A stretch of DNA of 64,000 nt from Holothuria scabra. Its lineage: Eukaryota > Echinodermata > Holothuroidea > Aspidochirotida > Holothuriidae. Below are positions 35,160-47,352 of the stretch, in pieces. The translations under genes were made by a program, and so were the position numbers. The stretch is from NCBI GenBank assembly GCA_037179385.1, contig CM074193.1, positions 5,663,547 through 5,727,546 of the forward strand, given 5' to 3'. The notes below the pieces were generated by a model that saw only the letters and a list, made by a program, of their open reading frames with translations, was not told where the DNA came from and did not search any database. The first letter of the stretch is position 1. The number at the start of each line of letters is the position of its first letter.

Positions 35160-36890
35160 CTTAATGTTTTTTGTGGACTTCAAAGGTCATTTGAGGTCAC
35201 CAGAGTTAAAAAATTCAAAACATAGACATGATAGATATCAAGATATAACTCCCACTTTCATATTTAGTATGATTATAGATTTGTTACGTCAAGAAGAAGA
35301 ACCCTATCATTTTTGGTGGCGGTCAAAAGTCATTTTAGATCTCTAGAAGTAAAATTGCAAAAATCTCCTTAAACAAAATAAGCAGAAGAACTTATTTTTT
35401 GGTTTTGATGAAAGAGAAACCTATGCATTCACGATGGCATGTGTGTGTATGTATGTGTGTATGTGCGTGTGTGTGTGTGTGGATGTGTGTGTGTTTGTGA
35501 CGCTTTGCTCGTTAACACGATATCTCAAGATAGGAATGTCTGACAGTTTTCAAACTTAGTACATAGATGTGCCATATTGAGAGGAAGAACCCTATTGTTT
35601 TTGGCAGAGATCAAAGGTCATCTGGGGTCACCAGGGGTCAAAGTCTGAAAATCTTGTTAACAGGATATCTCAAAATAGGAAGCTTGGGTGGACTTCATAT
35701 TTGGTATATGGATGCGTTATGGTCAGGAGATGGTCCCTATTGTCTTTGGCAGAGGTCAAAGGTCATCTGGGGTCACCGGGGTTCAAAGTCTGAAAATCTC
35801 GTTAGCAGGATATCTCAAGATAGGAAACATGGATAGATTTCATATTTGGGTTGTTGATGTGTTATGGTCAGGAGATGGTCCCTATTGTTTTTGGCGGAGG
35901 TCAAAGGTCATCTGGGGTCACCAGGGGTCAAAGTCTGAAAATCTTGTTAACACGATATCTCAAGATAGAAAACATGGATAGATTTCACAATATCTCAAGT
36001 TAGGAAGCTTTGGAAGATTTCATAATTGGTATGTTGATGGGATATGGTCAGGAGATGGTTCCTATTGTTTTTGGTGGGGGTCAAAGCTCATCTGGGGTCA
36101 CCAGGGGTCAAAGTCTGAAAACCTCGTTAACACAATATCTCAAGATAGAAAGCTTGGGTATGTTAAATATGTGATATGTTGATGCGTTAGGGTCAGGAGA
36201 TGGTCCCTATTGTTATTGGTGGAGGTCAAAGGTCATCTGGGTTTACCATGGGTCAAAGTCTGAAAATCTCTTTAACACGATATCTCAAGATTTGAAACAT
36301 GGATAGATTCCGTATTTGGTATGTTGATGCGATATGGTCGTGATATGGTCACGAGATGGTCCCTATTGTTTTTGGTGTAGGTCAAAGGTCATCTGGGGTC
36401 ACCATGGGTCAAAGTCGGAAAAACTTGTGTACATGATATCTCAAGATAGGAAACTTGGATAGATTTCATATGTGGTATGTTGATACCTTATGGTCAGGAA
36501 CTGGTCCCTCTAATTTTTGGCAGAGGTCAAAGGTCATCTGGAGTCACCAGTGGTCAAAGTCTGAAAATCTCGTTAACAAGATATCTCAAGATAGGAAACA
36601 TGGGTAGATTTCATATCTGGTATGTTGATGCGTTATGGTCAGGAGATGGCCCATATCATTTTTGACGGAGGTCAAAGGTCATCTGGAGTCACTGGGGTCA
36701 AAGTCTGAAAGTCTCATTAACACAATATCTTAAGGTAGGAAGCTTGGATAGATTTTAAATTTAGGGTTTTGATGCGTTATGGTCAGGAGATGGTGCCTTA
36801 TGTTTTTGGTGGAGGTCAAAGGTCAACTTGGGTCACCGGGGGTCAAAGTCTGAAAATCTTGTTAATGCAATATCTCAAGATGTCTGTCTA
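35160..36890 (+). repeat. ~147-bp minisatellite carrying DR1 motifs
   Basis: About ten units of roughly 145-155 bp follow the pattern 'ttatggtcaggagatggtcc', 'ctattgtttttggcggaggtc', 'aaaggtcatctggggtcacc', 'caaagtctgaaaatct', 'cacgatatctcaagatagga'. The phrase 'caaagtctgaaaatct' or a close variant recurs near 35639, 35783, 35930, 36107, 36256, 36557 and 36842. Degenerate units extend to about 38260. Seven units in the array hold a perfect AGGTCAAAGGTCA (starts 35753, 35898, 36223, 36379, 36524, 36669, 36813), and an eighth copy lies outside at 37225. That is the direct-repeat-1 consensus for RXR, HNF4 and COUP-TF type nuclear receptors. Confidence 0.85.
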
Positions 36891-37382
36891 TCTATCTATG
36901 TATGGCATTTGTGGAGGTCAAAAGGGCATCTGGAATAACTAAATTATTTTTTGAACATGCTTGTTAAACATTTGAGTGAGAAGTTAACGGTGCATGATGT
37001 CAAATTTGAAACGGTACATTTATGTATCATCAGAACCTCATTCTGTTTTTTTTTTTTTTGTGAAGATCAGGGGTCATGCCAAGTCACCAGAATTCTAATG
37101 TCGTCTGAGGTGGTCAGGAATCAACACCTTCATGAACAAGATATCTTCAAGAGGGAAACACAGAAAAATTTGATGTGTTATGTGGATGCAGTATGGTTAA
37201 GAAAAGAATGCTTTTGATTGGGGGAGGTCAAAGGTCATGCGGGATCACCAGCTATCAAAATGTAAAGTTCCCCAAGAATTTACAAGGTCATAACTTGGGG
37301 CACCACAGGTCAAAAAGTGGAATTTTCCAGTCATTGGCAGAGAATCACTTAGCCTGTGGCCATTTGGTCCTTTGGAGAAGGA

Positions 37383-37552
37383 TCAAGTTAGGTTAAGTTA
37401 GATGGAATTTTACAGTACAGTTGCCAACTAATTGGCTGAAGTCAAGCTGGCCATGGCTTTTTTCTGGTTGTGGTTCACTGGTTTGTTTCCCCTACTCCAT
37501 TGCTTATGATGGGCACCAAGCACAATGGCAGTTGGTTCCATTTTTTGAGGAA
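37383..37552 (+). repeat. Dispersed ~170-bp repeat, copy 2
   Basis: Same orientation and same blocks as 88-262: 'ggttaagttagatgga', 'gccaactaattgg', 'tcaagctggccatgg', 'gggcaccaagcacaatgg' and 'ggttccattttttg'. It lies between the main minisatellite array and its degenerate continuation. Confidence 0.7.
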
Positions 37553-38427
37553 TCTATGCCATGGTGATGTTGTTTGTATGCTGTGTGTGTGTGTGTGTGC
37601 TTGCGTGTGTATGTGACACTTGCTTTTAAGCATGATACCCTGTATCTCAAGAAGGGTAAGTGTGACTAATCTCATATTTGGTGTGTGGGTTGGTCATATT
37701 GAGTAGATGATCCTCATTGTTTTCGGTGAAAGTCAAAGGTCGTTTGAGGTCAAGAGAGGTCAAAAGGTCAAACCTTGTAAACACAATATTTTAAGAAAGG
37801 TACTTTTGACTTTGCTCATATTTGGTGTGTAGGTTGGCCATATTGAGTTGGTGATCCCAATTGATTTTCAAGTAGGTACAAGGTCATTTTGGATCTAGAG
37901 ATTTCAAATAGTAAATTCTTTAGGAACTGCTTGTCACCAGCTGTCAAACTCTAAAATTCTTGTTTACATGATATCTGATGGTGGTAAGCTTGGATAGATT
38001 TTGTACATGTTATATGGATGCATTATGATGAGGAGAAGAAGTCTCATTTTTGGTGGAGGTCAAATTTCATTTGGACCATGTTTTCACAAATGTTTATTGT
38101 TGGAGTCTTGGATACTGTAATTACCCACGTATTATTTGGATGCAAAATAGAGATCAGAATCCTAGTTCTAGTTGGTCAAAGGTCATCTGGGATGTTGCAG
38201 GGTTGGAAAGCTCATGATTTCAGTGTTGGAAGCTTGGATGTTTTTCATGTATACTATGTGGATACTTCATGAAACATCAAAATGAAAAAAAAAAAAAAAG
38301 AAACACACACTTCAAGGAAACACTAAGCCTTTGGCTTTCTGATTAAGGAGTTTATGTGTAGACAAGTTGCATATGTGTTACTTCATTTTTTCATTCAATT
38401 CTTTGTGATTTTATCTTGGGCTTTCAG

Positions 38428-38660
38428 GCTTGTCCAACAATTTCGAAACTGGAAAAATAAAATTTTTACCAAAGCAACTTGGCAACAGTGGTTCAAGGAT
38501 ATACAAGACTCTTTCCTCAACTACAAGGATGTAGCAGTAAATAAAGCCAAGTCATATACAACATCCTCAGCAAGCACTTATGATGGAGGGGTAGAAGTAG
38601 AATTAGAGCCGACTGAAATAGCTATTTTAAAAAGTAGGGATACTGTTGGTAATTTTGCAG
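38428..38660 (+). CDS. YccV-domain membrane protein, exon 2
   Basis: The exon has acceptor tttcag and donor CAG|gtaagt, entered in phase 2 and left in phase 1 (233 nt). It encodes the region between the membrane anchor and the domain: LVQQFRNWKNKIFTKATWQQW, then a Lys/Ser/Thr-rich part and an acidic EVELEPTEIAIL. It is amphipathic, with many Trp, Phe and Lys, and matches no domain I know. It is assigned to this gene because it joins both neighbours in phase and has consensus splice sites. Confidence 0.75.
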
Positions 38661-39435
38661 GTAAGTCATGCAAATGATAGCAAGGATTGAGTGAGCAGAG
38701 ATGTTTCCATTAAGATAAGTTCTTATGGAATCAAGAGTCTACTGTATGCAGTCTGAGAAGATTAAATAACTTCTTTATTGACCATGGTTATTTGAGTCAG
38801 GCAGAGACTTCATTTTTATTCCCATGTTTCTTATTATCTGTTATTGCATTTTTAGCTTAAAAGTAGACACTTATTGTCTAAAACATTTTTTTTTTGTGCA
38901 TTGCAAAAGCAAATTTCTCAATTATTGATTGATCTCTAATTGATATTAGATTTGAACAATACAGAGTAGCTCACATTACTAATCACCATACACAGAGAGC
39001 ACTCTGATCCATTGTTGCAGTCAAGACTGGCTTTATACACTCCAACCTCAGGTGGACTCCCAACAAACTTCAATTCGAGGCCAGTTTTGATCTTGGATTG
39101 CCAAATGCCCATTTCATACAACACCACTGATTACCCATCAGGACCTTTTAATAATAGCCAGAATACACCCCTAGACAATTAACTTGTCACAAAACATGCA
39201 AACAAATATCCTAATCATGTATAGGGAGTAGCAATTCTCCGTCAAAAAAAATCAGCTAGTTTCTGGTGTCTCATTATATTTGCTGTTCTACTGTGTGCAG
39301 AAAAACTTTGATAGAATATCCTCATTTGTTGCCAGACCCTTTTGATTCAGATCATGAACAAAGCAGAAGTATTGTAGTCATGGTTACTGTTACACCCGGT
39401 TTCTTGTAATAAAATTCTCTTTCACATTCTACTTT

Positions 39436-39983
39436 GAGGCCGGCAGGCAGAGATTTGAGAAATGATGAAGTGGAGGGTTTAATGGATTTCAATTAGTGTA
39501 GGGTAGGTAACAGGCAGGTACAATTCAGCCTATATTGCATGCAATACACCAAAAAAGGGTTAATAGCCTTATTACTGTAACCCTTTACCATTGTGCTCCA
39601 ATCGGCGCATATTTGTGCGCCTTGGTAGCGGGCAGAAAAGCGGACGTAGCACACCCCACATCAGCTTCCATAGGCTATTGACCCCTTGACCTTAAACTAT
39701 TGTCTCTCTCGTTGTTGTGGCCAAATTTTCAGGTAGCTACTCCCAGTTTTGAGCTCCATGTGAAACAGTAAAGATGGGTGACAGCCACGCTCTCCGTCTG
39801 GGTCCAAACCCAAATAATGGTAAAGGGTTAATAGTTTTCCTTGCTACCTGCGTAGCAAGCTACTTCAAGGCTGGCAGACAGAGATCACAGAAATGAAGTA
39901 GAGGGTTAAGTGAACTGAGCTAGTGTGGGGCATGAAACAAGCAAGTACAATTTAGCTTGTATTGCATGTAATGCACCAAAATA
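39436..39983 (+). repeat. Direct duplication of ~115 bp flanking a MITE
   Basis: Segments at about 39436-39550 and 39867-39983 are related direct copies: both contain forms of 'ggcaggcagagat', 'gaagtggagggtt', 'aagcaagtacaattcagcc' and 'tattgcatgcaatacacc'. The piggyBac-like MITE at 39577-39831 lies between them. All of it is inside intron 2 of the YccV-domain gene. Confidence 0.65.
39577..39831. mobile_element. piggyBac-like MITE, ~255 bp
   Basis: The left end 'gtaaccctttaccattg' and the right end, reverse complement 'ttaaccctttaccatta', are inverted repeats beginning (T/G)TAACCC. TTAACCC is the classic piggyBac-type terminus plus its TTAA target; one T has changed to G on the left. Inside, 'ggcgcatatttgtgcgcc' is a short perfect-stem hairpin. 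No protein is encoded. Confidence 0.75.
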
Positions 39984-40786
39984 GCCCAAATAGCCCAAAT
40001 AGGCCAAATAGCCCTATCAAGAGGTATGTTATTTGTAGCTTTCTGTATAGCTTGAGTAAAAAAACTATTCTCAAACCCTCACTACACCTCTTGTCTTTTA
40101 CCTTCCACAGTAAAAAACATTCAGCAAATTTACTGAAAGTTCCTGTTTTAAATTGGAAACATGACAAAATTTTTTTCATTAGCATTTTACCCTCATCTTC
40201 CCTTACACTCATATAATTTTTGTAGCATGCTTTGCATGCATACAATCTGGACTGTAGAACAGACATCGTCAAATCTATTGTTGCAAATGTGAGGAAATGA
40301 TTAAGGCATTCCTGTGTCCTGTCCTTTCTCAAGCCCTTTGTATCTTAGACTGAGTATGAATATGATTTGAAAAAAGGTGTTCTGGTCTATGAAATACCAC
40401 TTGTGAAGCTACTCTTCAGCAGTTTCATGCCTTAATGCTGTATAGTCCAGAACTTGCCCCTGGACCCTGCCAGAGTCTTAAAGCAGACCCTTGAACCCCT
40501 GCCATTGGGGGGACTTTTTTAGCTCCTGCAGCGCAATTTGCACCATTAAATAGTTGACCAGTTGATCTTGGTTTGCCCTCCCTCCACAATCACAGAGAAC
40601 AAGCTTCGGTATATACTTACCTCATTCCCCACCACCCCTCATATCATAACGTAGAGCAGTAAGGCAACAGTTTTATAGCATCACTATGAAAAACAACAAA
40701 CCAGAATCAATTTACTGCCAGTTACATGTCCATTTATCTTGTTAGAATTGTTCAATAATGTGATTTTTCCTAAACATACATTTCAG

Positions 40787-40905
40787 CTTCTGCAGTGCCT
40801 AGAAACCCAAGACCCGCCCATGTGAAATACCGCATCGGCCAAGTTATACGTCACAAAAAATATGGATACAGGGGAGTTATTGTTGGCTGGGATGCTATTG
40901 CAAAG
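40787..40905 (+). CDS. YccV-domain membrane protein, exon 3 (domain start)
   Basis: The exon runs from acceptor tttcag (phase 1 entry) to AAG|gtaaca (phase 0 exit), 119 nt. It encodes ASAVPRNPRPAHVKYRIGQV and then IRHKKYGYRGVIVGWDAIAK. The motif IGQVIRHKKYGYRGVIVGWD is the unmistakable first half of the YccV/HspQ (hemimethylated-DNA-binding) domain, as in bacterial HspQ and the C-terminus of animal FBXO21. This gives the family assignment for the whole gene. Confidence 0.92.
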
Positions 40906-41506
40906 GTAACAGTTTTACTTGCTTGAATTTTCTTTACCATTCCCAATATTTAAAGTAGTCTTTATTGTAAACTTGCAACATATTATCTTCCAGAGGTGGT
41001 ATGTATAGAGTGGCAGCATTTTGAACAGGTCCAGCTGCAACACACATGTCATGAAAGTTCTGAGACAAAGCTTGTGTTAATGCTGATGCTGGTATGACAT
41101 GTTCCTGGAAGGGTATTGATTCTTTATTTGTGTAGAATGTTTCTTTTGCCAAATGTGCATAATAAGCAGATTAGGTAAGAAGGAAGGTTGAGGGATAATG
41201 ATCTTTCAGGCTGTCCAAATATTCTATTGGAGATTCACATTACTATAGTGAAATGCAATAGTGCCATGGTAATATTTTATTTTCTAAGGGGCAATTTTTT
41301 TTTTTAGGGGTATGCCTTCCTGTCATTTTTGCTGTGGTCTTGGTTTCTTGTGGAATCCCAAAACCCCAGTCATACCATAGTTTTAATGGAGTTGTTAATG
41401 AATAATGATTATCTAAGTGCCTAAACAAAGCAGTGACACAACAGCTATATGTGTCCATTAAAGATTTATTTTGTAAAGTCCAACAAGGTTAATAGGCTTA
41501 CCTGGT

Positions 41507-41790
41507 GATGTGGCTGAGTGGATGAAAGTGATGGTGTTTGAAGCAATGAAGCTTTGCAACTTGGAGTTCTGTGGTTCCATTCCTTTGCTAGGTCAGAGGA
41601 AGGTGTGTTTTGCCCAAGAGTAATCTACAGTTTTTCCAGCTGAACCAACCTTTCAGAAGATAACCACTATTGATCTAATTTTTTTGGTTGGTGGTGATCA
41701 CCTGTGAAGTTGTAAATCATAAGCTTGGGATTTTCACACATTTGTTGAACATTCTGGTCTGTCAAGGCCTGATTATTATTGTAATTAGAC
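41507..41790 (+). mobile_element. tRNA-derived SINE
   Basis: The head 'gtggctgagtggatgaaag' resembles the A box of a Leu/Ser-type tRNA, and 'ggttccattcc' the B box, about 60 bases apart, as expected for a tRNA with a long variable arm. A tRNA-unrelated body follows, ending near 'gattattattgtaattag', a short ATT-rich tail. The element lies in intron 3 of the YccV-domain gene. It is diverged and no target duplication was confirmed. Confidence 0.65.
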
Positions 41791-42318
41791 TACAACAATG
41801 GAAAATGAAACCAAAAATAGATAAAATAGTTATGATAATAGATTCACTGATCATTTAGGTTGAACACTTCAATAACATTGCTTGGGAACTATTTGTATGC
41901 CAAAGTCATATTGTATCAGAATCTTTGTTGTTTTGTGTGACCAGAGATTTAGCAACTGCGCATACAAGATTGTGTGTTTTAACTAAAACATTGGAATGAA
42001 GATTTGATTCTAGCTTCGACCCTCTTATGTACTGTATTATAGGGCTGTATGCAATTAATGATTAATAGATGATTAAATGTGGATCAAGTAATCAACTAGT
42101 GAAAGGCCACTTTTGATTAATGGCATGACACAAATCATAATGGATCGATTGCTGCACTGCCTTAAATTTTCCTTTTTGAAGTAGGGTAGGTATTTCCTTG
42201 TAAAAAATCATTTGCAGATTGAAAAATAATGCTAATTTCCTGGTACACAGCAGAACCATCTCTTACATGTTTACATTCAAACCTTGTGCACACTGTGTCA
42301 ATCATGTGTCATTCATGT

Positions 42319-43868
42319 CAGTGGTGTAGCTAGGATTTTTTCCAGGGGGGGCAAAGGTATGAAATTTCCCCAAAATTTTTCCCGGTCAATGTGTGTGTAT
42401 TTCATATAAAAAATGCAAATTTACAAGTATAACAACATTGTCATTATGTAATATTACCTGCATTTTTAATCTTATAGAACACAGAGCAATTAGAAATAAC
42501 AACTCTTAGTATATTATTTTGGTCAACATTATCTGGTTTATTTGTATGTAACGCAGTGGCGTACCCAGGATTTCTCTGAAGGGGGGGGGCATGCAATATG
42601 GTCTAAGGGGAGGGGTTTCCGGAAATTTTTTGACGTTTTCAAGGAGCCTAGATGCAAAATGGTGCAAGATTTTCAACTTTGCCAGGAACAGTGTAAAAAG
42701 TTGAATTGTGGTGGTTCATGGGGATAAAACTGAAACTTTTGTGTCTTTACTGCATTCTTATGCCATTTATGCTACCTTGCAAAGTAAAACTTGTCATTAA
42801 ATTTGCATACTTTTAGGAGTCAAAATAAAAGAGTATTGATCTGTATAGGATTTGTGGTATTTCTTGGCAACAAAACATTATTTTGTCATAAAAATTATCT
42901 AAGCGGAGCACCACCATTGGTTGGCCCGGAGCGTAGATAAAATTTCGAAAAATCAGACCCCTCAGATGGCCGGAAATAGCATTTTCCAGACTGATACGGA
43001 GAATCTACCCAGTCACTACCTTCCTTTGTCGTTTGCAAATAAAATCCTTCTTTCAAAATATGTTCGCAAACTGCAAAGTGATCAGAGAGTTAAGGGGTAA
43101 TCTGATGTAATTTTGCCCAAAAGACTGAGCGAAATGCCTTCATTGGTTGGCGTGGCCGGAGCGTAAAAAAATTTGCAAAATCAGACCCCTCAGGTGGTCA
43201 AAAATAGTGTATTCATGCTTGCAAAGAGAATCTAAACATGTAGTCTTTATTTTTATTGATGCCACCAGTGGGAAACAGAGTCTACTGTACCTTTTAAAGT
43301 AAAAATTGGAATTTGACAGAAATGCCTATTTGTAGGAATTAAAATATTGACATCACTGAGGGACGTACTTGCAGAGACAATCCTTCGCCTTTGAAAATTT
43401 TTGAAAAATTCAATGTCCTTATATGCAACCTGGTGCCACATATGCTATTATTTGAAGTAAAATCTGTATTACTAAAGTTTAACTATCGGTACTTATTTTT
43501 AAGAACAAAGGAAAAATGCATCTACATCTATATCTACATGTGCATGAAATGCACTGATCATAAAAACCGCGCATATACAAGAGAACATTCAATCTGCTAC
43601 GCGGAGAGGACATTTCTGTGGAACGCGAGTAGGGCGGGTTCATGCGACACTGACGAAATCTCAAATCTGGATTAATTTGTTGCATGAAAATACGAATTAT
43701 GTGTGAGAAATGTCTCAGAATTTTTTATTCTAACAAAGATTTTGAAAATTTTTTTGTTAGAGTAAGAAAATTCACTAAATTTCCCCAATTTCATCAAATT
43801 TCCCCAAATTATTTTCCAGGGGGGAGGGGGAAACTTGCCCCCCCTGCCCCCCAGTGGCTACGCCACTG
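42319..43868. mobile_element. hAT-type non-autonomous transposon, 1550 bp
   Basis: The element starts CAGTGGTGTAGC and ends GCTACGCCACTG, inverted repeats of at least 12 bases with one mismatch, followed inside by G-run/C-run stretches. It is flanked by a perfect 8-bp direct repeat ATTCATGT at 42311-42318 and 43869-43876. An 8-bp duplication with CAG...CTG ends is the hAT signature. There is no transposase ORF, so it depends on a partner. Its interior holds two minisatellite units (42898-43245) and, at 42554, a second left-type terminus ('cagtggcgtacccagg') that suggests a nested or chimeric structure. It lies in intron 3 of the YccV-domain gene. Confidence 0.9.
42898..43245 (+). repeat. ~185-220-bp minisatellite units inside the hAT element
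   Basis: Two units starting at about 42898 ('tctaagcggagcaccaccat') and 43126 ('actgagcgaaatgccttcat'), each followed by 'tggttggc...cggagcgta', 'aaaatcagacccctcag' and 'ggtcaaaaatagtg'-like sequence. They correspond to the units at 18023-18460 and 57839-58120. Confidence 0.75.
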
Positions 43869-44668
43869 ATTCATGTGCATTAAAGTTGAAGAAACGTGTG
43901 CAGCTTAGGCCATAGCCTACAGTACACATGCAATACACATTAGGATGGGCAATGCAACTGTGCACTACTGTATCTATAATCAACATTCTAAATGTACATA
44001 CATTCATACTGGCCTACATAAAATGGCCCTTCTGCAACTTAATTGGCTCGACACGTTCCTGCACCGTGCCATACAGTGTGTGTTTCACTACTGCATGCCA
44101 TCCGTATGCTATGTGGACACATTTACGGGGTGAGCTCCATTGCAGGAAACAATTTGAGTAGGCTCGGGGATAAGAGAGAGAGTTACACAGACAGACCACA
44201 GTCCAGTACCTTATAGTTTGTGTAGGTTAAGAGCGGGTGGTAAAGAAGCCGTGGAGTGCTCTGACTTGCTTACTTCCAGTTTTACTGTAAAACGATGGTT
44301 CTAGTGTTGCTACTGTGATATTGTTAATATTCTGAACAAATGTTTCATAACAAGATTGTTCCAAACTATGTCTACATATTAAACTGTAATTGAACTTTAA
44401 TGTGTACTACAAAAGTTCAGAATTTGAATTTACCAATTAAATCTGTGGGTCTATTATTTGCATTAGCCTGGCTGCTAATTGTTACAGGGAACAATTTGGC
44501 AGTTTTGGGGAAATTCCTGTATAGAAACATTTTCGATTAATTGCGGATTAATTGGAAAAAAATGTGATTAATCAATTAACTCATTAATCAAAAATTGACC
44601 GTCATACTATATTACACTTAATCTTGTTCAAAACATTAAAGTCTTAATTGGACTTATCTCTTTGGTAG

Positions 44669-44713
44669 GCTCCTGAAGAATGGCTAAACACAATGCATGG
44701 TAAAAATAGACCG
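44669..44713 (+). CDS. YccV-domain membrane protein, exon 4
   Basis: A micro-exon of 15 codons, APEEWLNTMHGKNRP, between a tttggtag acceptor and a gtgagt donor, phase 0 at both ends. The residues match the segment that follows GWD in animal YccV domains (APEEWI...M). Because it is so short, its recognition rests on this motif and on the exact phase fit between exons 3 and 5. Confidence 0.88.
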
Positions 44714-47352
44714 GTGAGTCCAATTTTCTCTTTAAGTTATAAGAAATTTCCAGCAAATATTGCACTTGACAGAATATTTTTGCAAGGAGATAAGTCACAT
44801 TTCCCACTGTTGGAGCTATTACAAAGCTTGCCAAAGCAGAAGGTTTTACAAATTGTGGAGAGCTGCAGCTGAACCAGTCAGCCCCTCACTGGTACACATG
44901 TGCTTCAAGTAAGAGTCTTCAGGAAGATAAATGTTTAAGTTGGGGCAAGGATCTGTTATGATATTATTCGAAATGTACTGCATATAATGATTTAAGGATA
45001 TTTTATCTCATGAAAATTAAGAGCTTATAGCTCTGTAAAAGCATTTGTAGTAAAGTAAAATGGCCTCATGCTTTTAGTAAAGGGGCTCAATCATATATAA
45101 AGGTGTAGAGGCTGAAAACTCTTTTCTGTAGTATTTGAAGTATTTAAAAATACATCTCCTTCATCCTTTAAACTGACTCAATGTTACATTGTTATGGTAG
45201 TAAATATGCAGTTAGTTTCAAGTGATTTACAAGCGAAAGATACTGGAGCTAAAATATGCAAGCATCCTGCAGCTAAGTGATAGTATTACTGTATTTGTAG
45301 TAATATTTGTCTGTCATTTCAAAGGGCCTCCATGCCATTTGTTTTGTTTTCCTGAGCCATGGATATTTGTATCCAATTCAAAACATGCAATTCATGTGCT
45401 TATATTATGTTTTGATTGTTTGCAGTATAGATAAACAAAAGAATTACAAGAATTAAGGTTTGTGGCCCATAGTAATAGTGGACTTTCACTTGGCAACATG
45501 TGTTGCGTGTACTTTTCTTGGGTTGCAAGAAAAATCAACAAAATTTTATAAATTCATTCTGATATGGGACAAATAATGATCTAGAAACTAGGTTGGGGTT
45601 TTTAACTCTGGTGCTTTGTACTTTAGATACGTTATCTGTACTTTTTGTGTGAAATAAATTCACTGTCATAAAGGTAAAAACTTTTCTATTGATTCATGAT
45701 GATATTCGCAAAAACATGATATTTGAAAATAGCAATATTAGAATTTCCCTCATTGCCTTTGTTGAAGTCAGGGGACAAATAATCCTTTCATCACCAGTCC
45801 TCTTCTTTGGAAACAACATTATTTGTTTACATAAAAAATGCATGCCTGGCAGATACTAATCTTTGTGGAGTAATTCAAACCTATATTCACATTTTATGCT
45901 TGCATATTATAGCATGAACAATGGCATTAACCCGTTTAACACTTACTTGCATCATAAGAGTGACTTGTTCGTGTAATGCATATACTTTTTGATTTACCCA
46001 TATTGTTCAAAAGCCAAAATTTCAGTATTCATTATTAATTTTTTAAGATGTGTCAATTTGAATAATTCATTTATTGTTTGAGATGAAGAGTCCATGACTG
46101 ACACGTTTTTGTCTCTTCTGCTTTTCAGCATGCTTTTGTGTAATATGCTGTAGAATCATCTTCTGATCATTGCTACTTTATAATCTTTTCAGACAACATT
46201 TATGATGTTACATGTTTTAATATATACTCAGTATGATGTCTCTCACAAACAGTCTCTCAACTGAGTAGGACTTGCCAACTATAATTTATCAACAAAACTG
46301 CACAGCAAGATTAATTGCATGAATCATCATGTTCTTCATCTGACTAATATTTGAACGTAATCTATGTGGTGTTACTTGTAGCATCTCACATATAAATGAG
46401 AGAGATGAGGCTTTATATAAATTTGCCAATGGATGCCAGCATGTGTAATGGGTGGAGCAAGGGGTTTCAGTTTTATACAGCTATTTAGATTCAACAAAAT
46501 CCTTTGACAAGAACTGAATGCTTTGGGTACTAAATGCCAAATGATAATATTTTAACCAAAATTTCCAAGGCTCCAACAATTTTGTGTACATATTTTGCCT
46601 TGGTCAACAAGTGAGAACCTTTAAAAGGCAAATGAAAATGTATGCACCCCAACATAAATTAGTATAGTAGACTTATTATGTTTCACAAATCCCTTTTGAG
46701 AATCATGTGACAATTTTTCTCTCCAAAATTGAAAATGTTCTGTAGTGACTGCTTGGGTTACATTAAATATGCAGTGCAAAGAACTGTAATATAATGAAAG
46801 ATACTTGGAAGACAAATAAGCGAATTGCGAGATGAAGTTGATGTTTCAAAATAAGTTTTGGGGGAGTGCTCTTCTCTTTTGTAATGCCTAAGTATGTGAT
46901 GCTCAGGCTTTGATTAGATGTCAAAATAGTCATTACTTTATATGGTTGTTGATACTTTGAGTGATATATTTTGCAAAATGTAAAGACAGTAATATTACAT
47001 TTCAGAAAGTACTTAGTTTTCAGCATAAATTTTTCACTGAAGTGGCCATACCCTCCCCCTTCCTTGCCACTAAAAACCCTTTGAGGGAATGAGCAGGATG
47101 ATTCATGATAACTTCTGTCCATTTTAGTATGATCTTTCTAACACTTCAAACGGACTACTAACAAAAAAATTGTGGCATGGCAAATTATTAATTTGTGACG
47201 GTCAACAAGAAATATAACACTGAATGTCATTCTTTTCTTCCATGACTAATATTTTCTTACTTTCACCTATTTTTTTATCCTGCTTTTTTTCTGTTTTGTC
47301 ATGCTTGTTTTCGTTCTTCTGTGTACCCTCCTGCTGCAAACTAACATCTCAG
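44714..47352 (+). other. Intron 4 of the YccV-domain gene
   Basis: AT-rich intronic sequence of 2.6 kb. I found no repeat with recognisable ends and no additional exon. Confidence 0.6.

Larger units (their letters stand above)
34549..38427 (+). other. Intron 1 of the YccV-domain gene
   Basis: A 3.9-kb intron largely made of a minisatellite (35160-36890) and diverged relatives up to about 38260. It also contains TG-rich microsatellites (34615-34670, 35441-35500, 37580-37600) and a copy of the 170-bp repeat (37383-37552). No exon is seen inside; open frames across the array simply follow the repeat unit. Confidence 0.7.

Noticed and set aside
35567..36665. Overlapping plus-strand open frames of 60-97 codons
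   Set aside because: They follow the minisatellite unit and change frame with each indel; no codon constraint is visible.
35160..36890. CRISPR-like array
   Set aside because: The repeats are long, diverged and directly abutting with no spacers, and the genome is eukaryotic.
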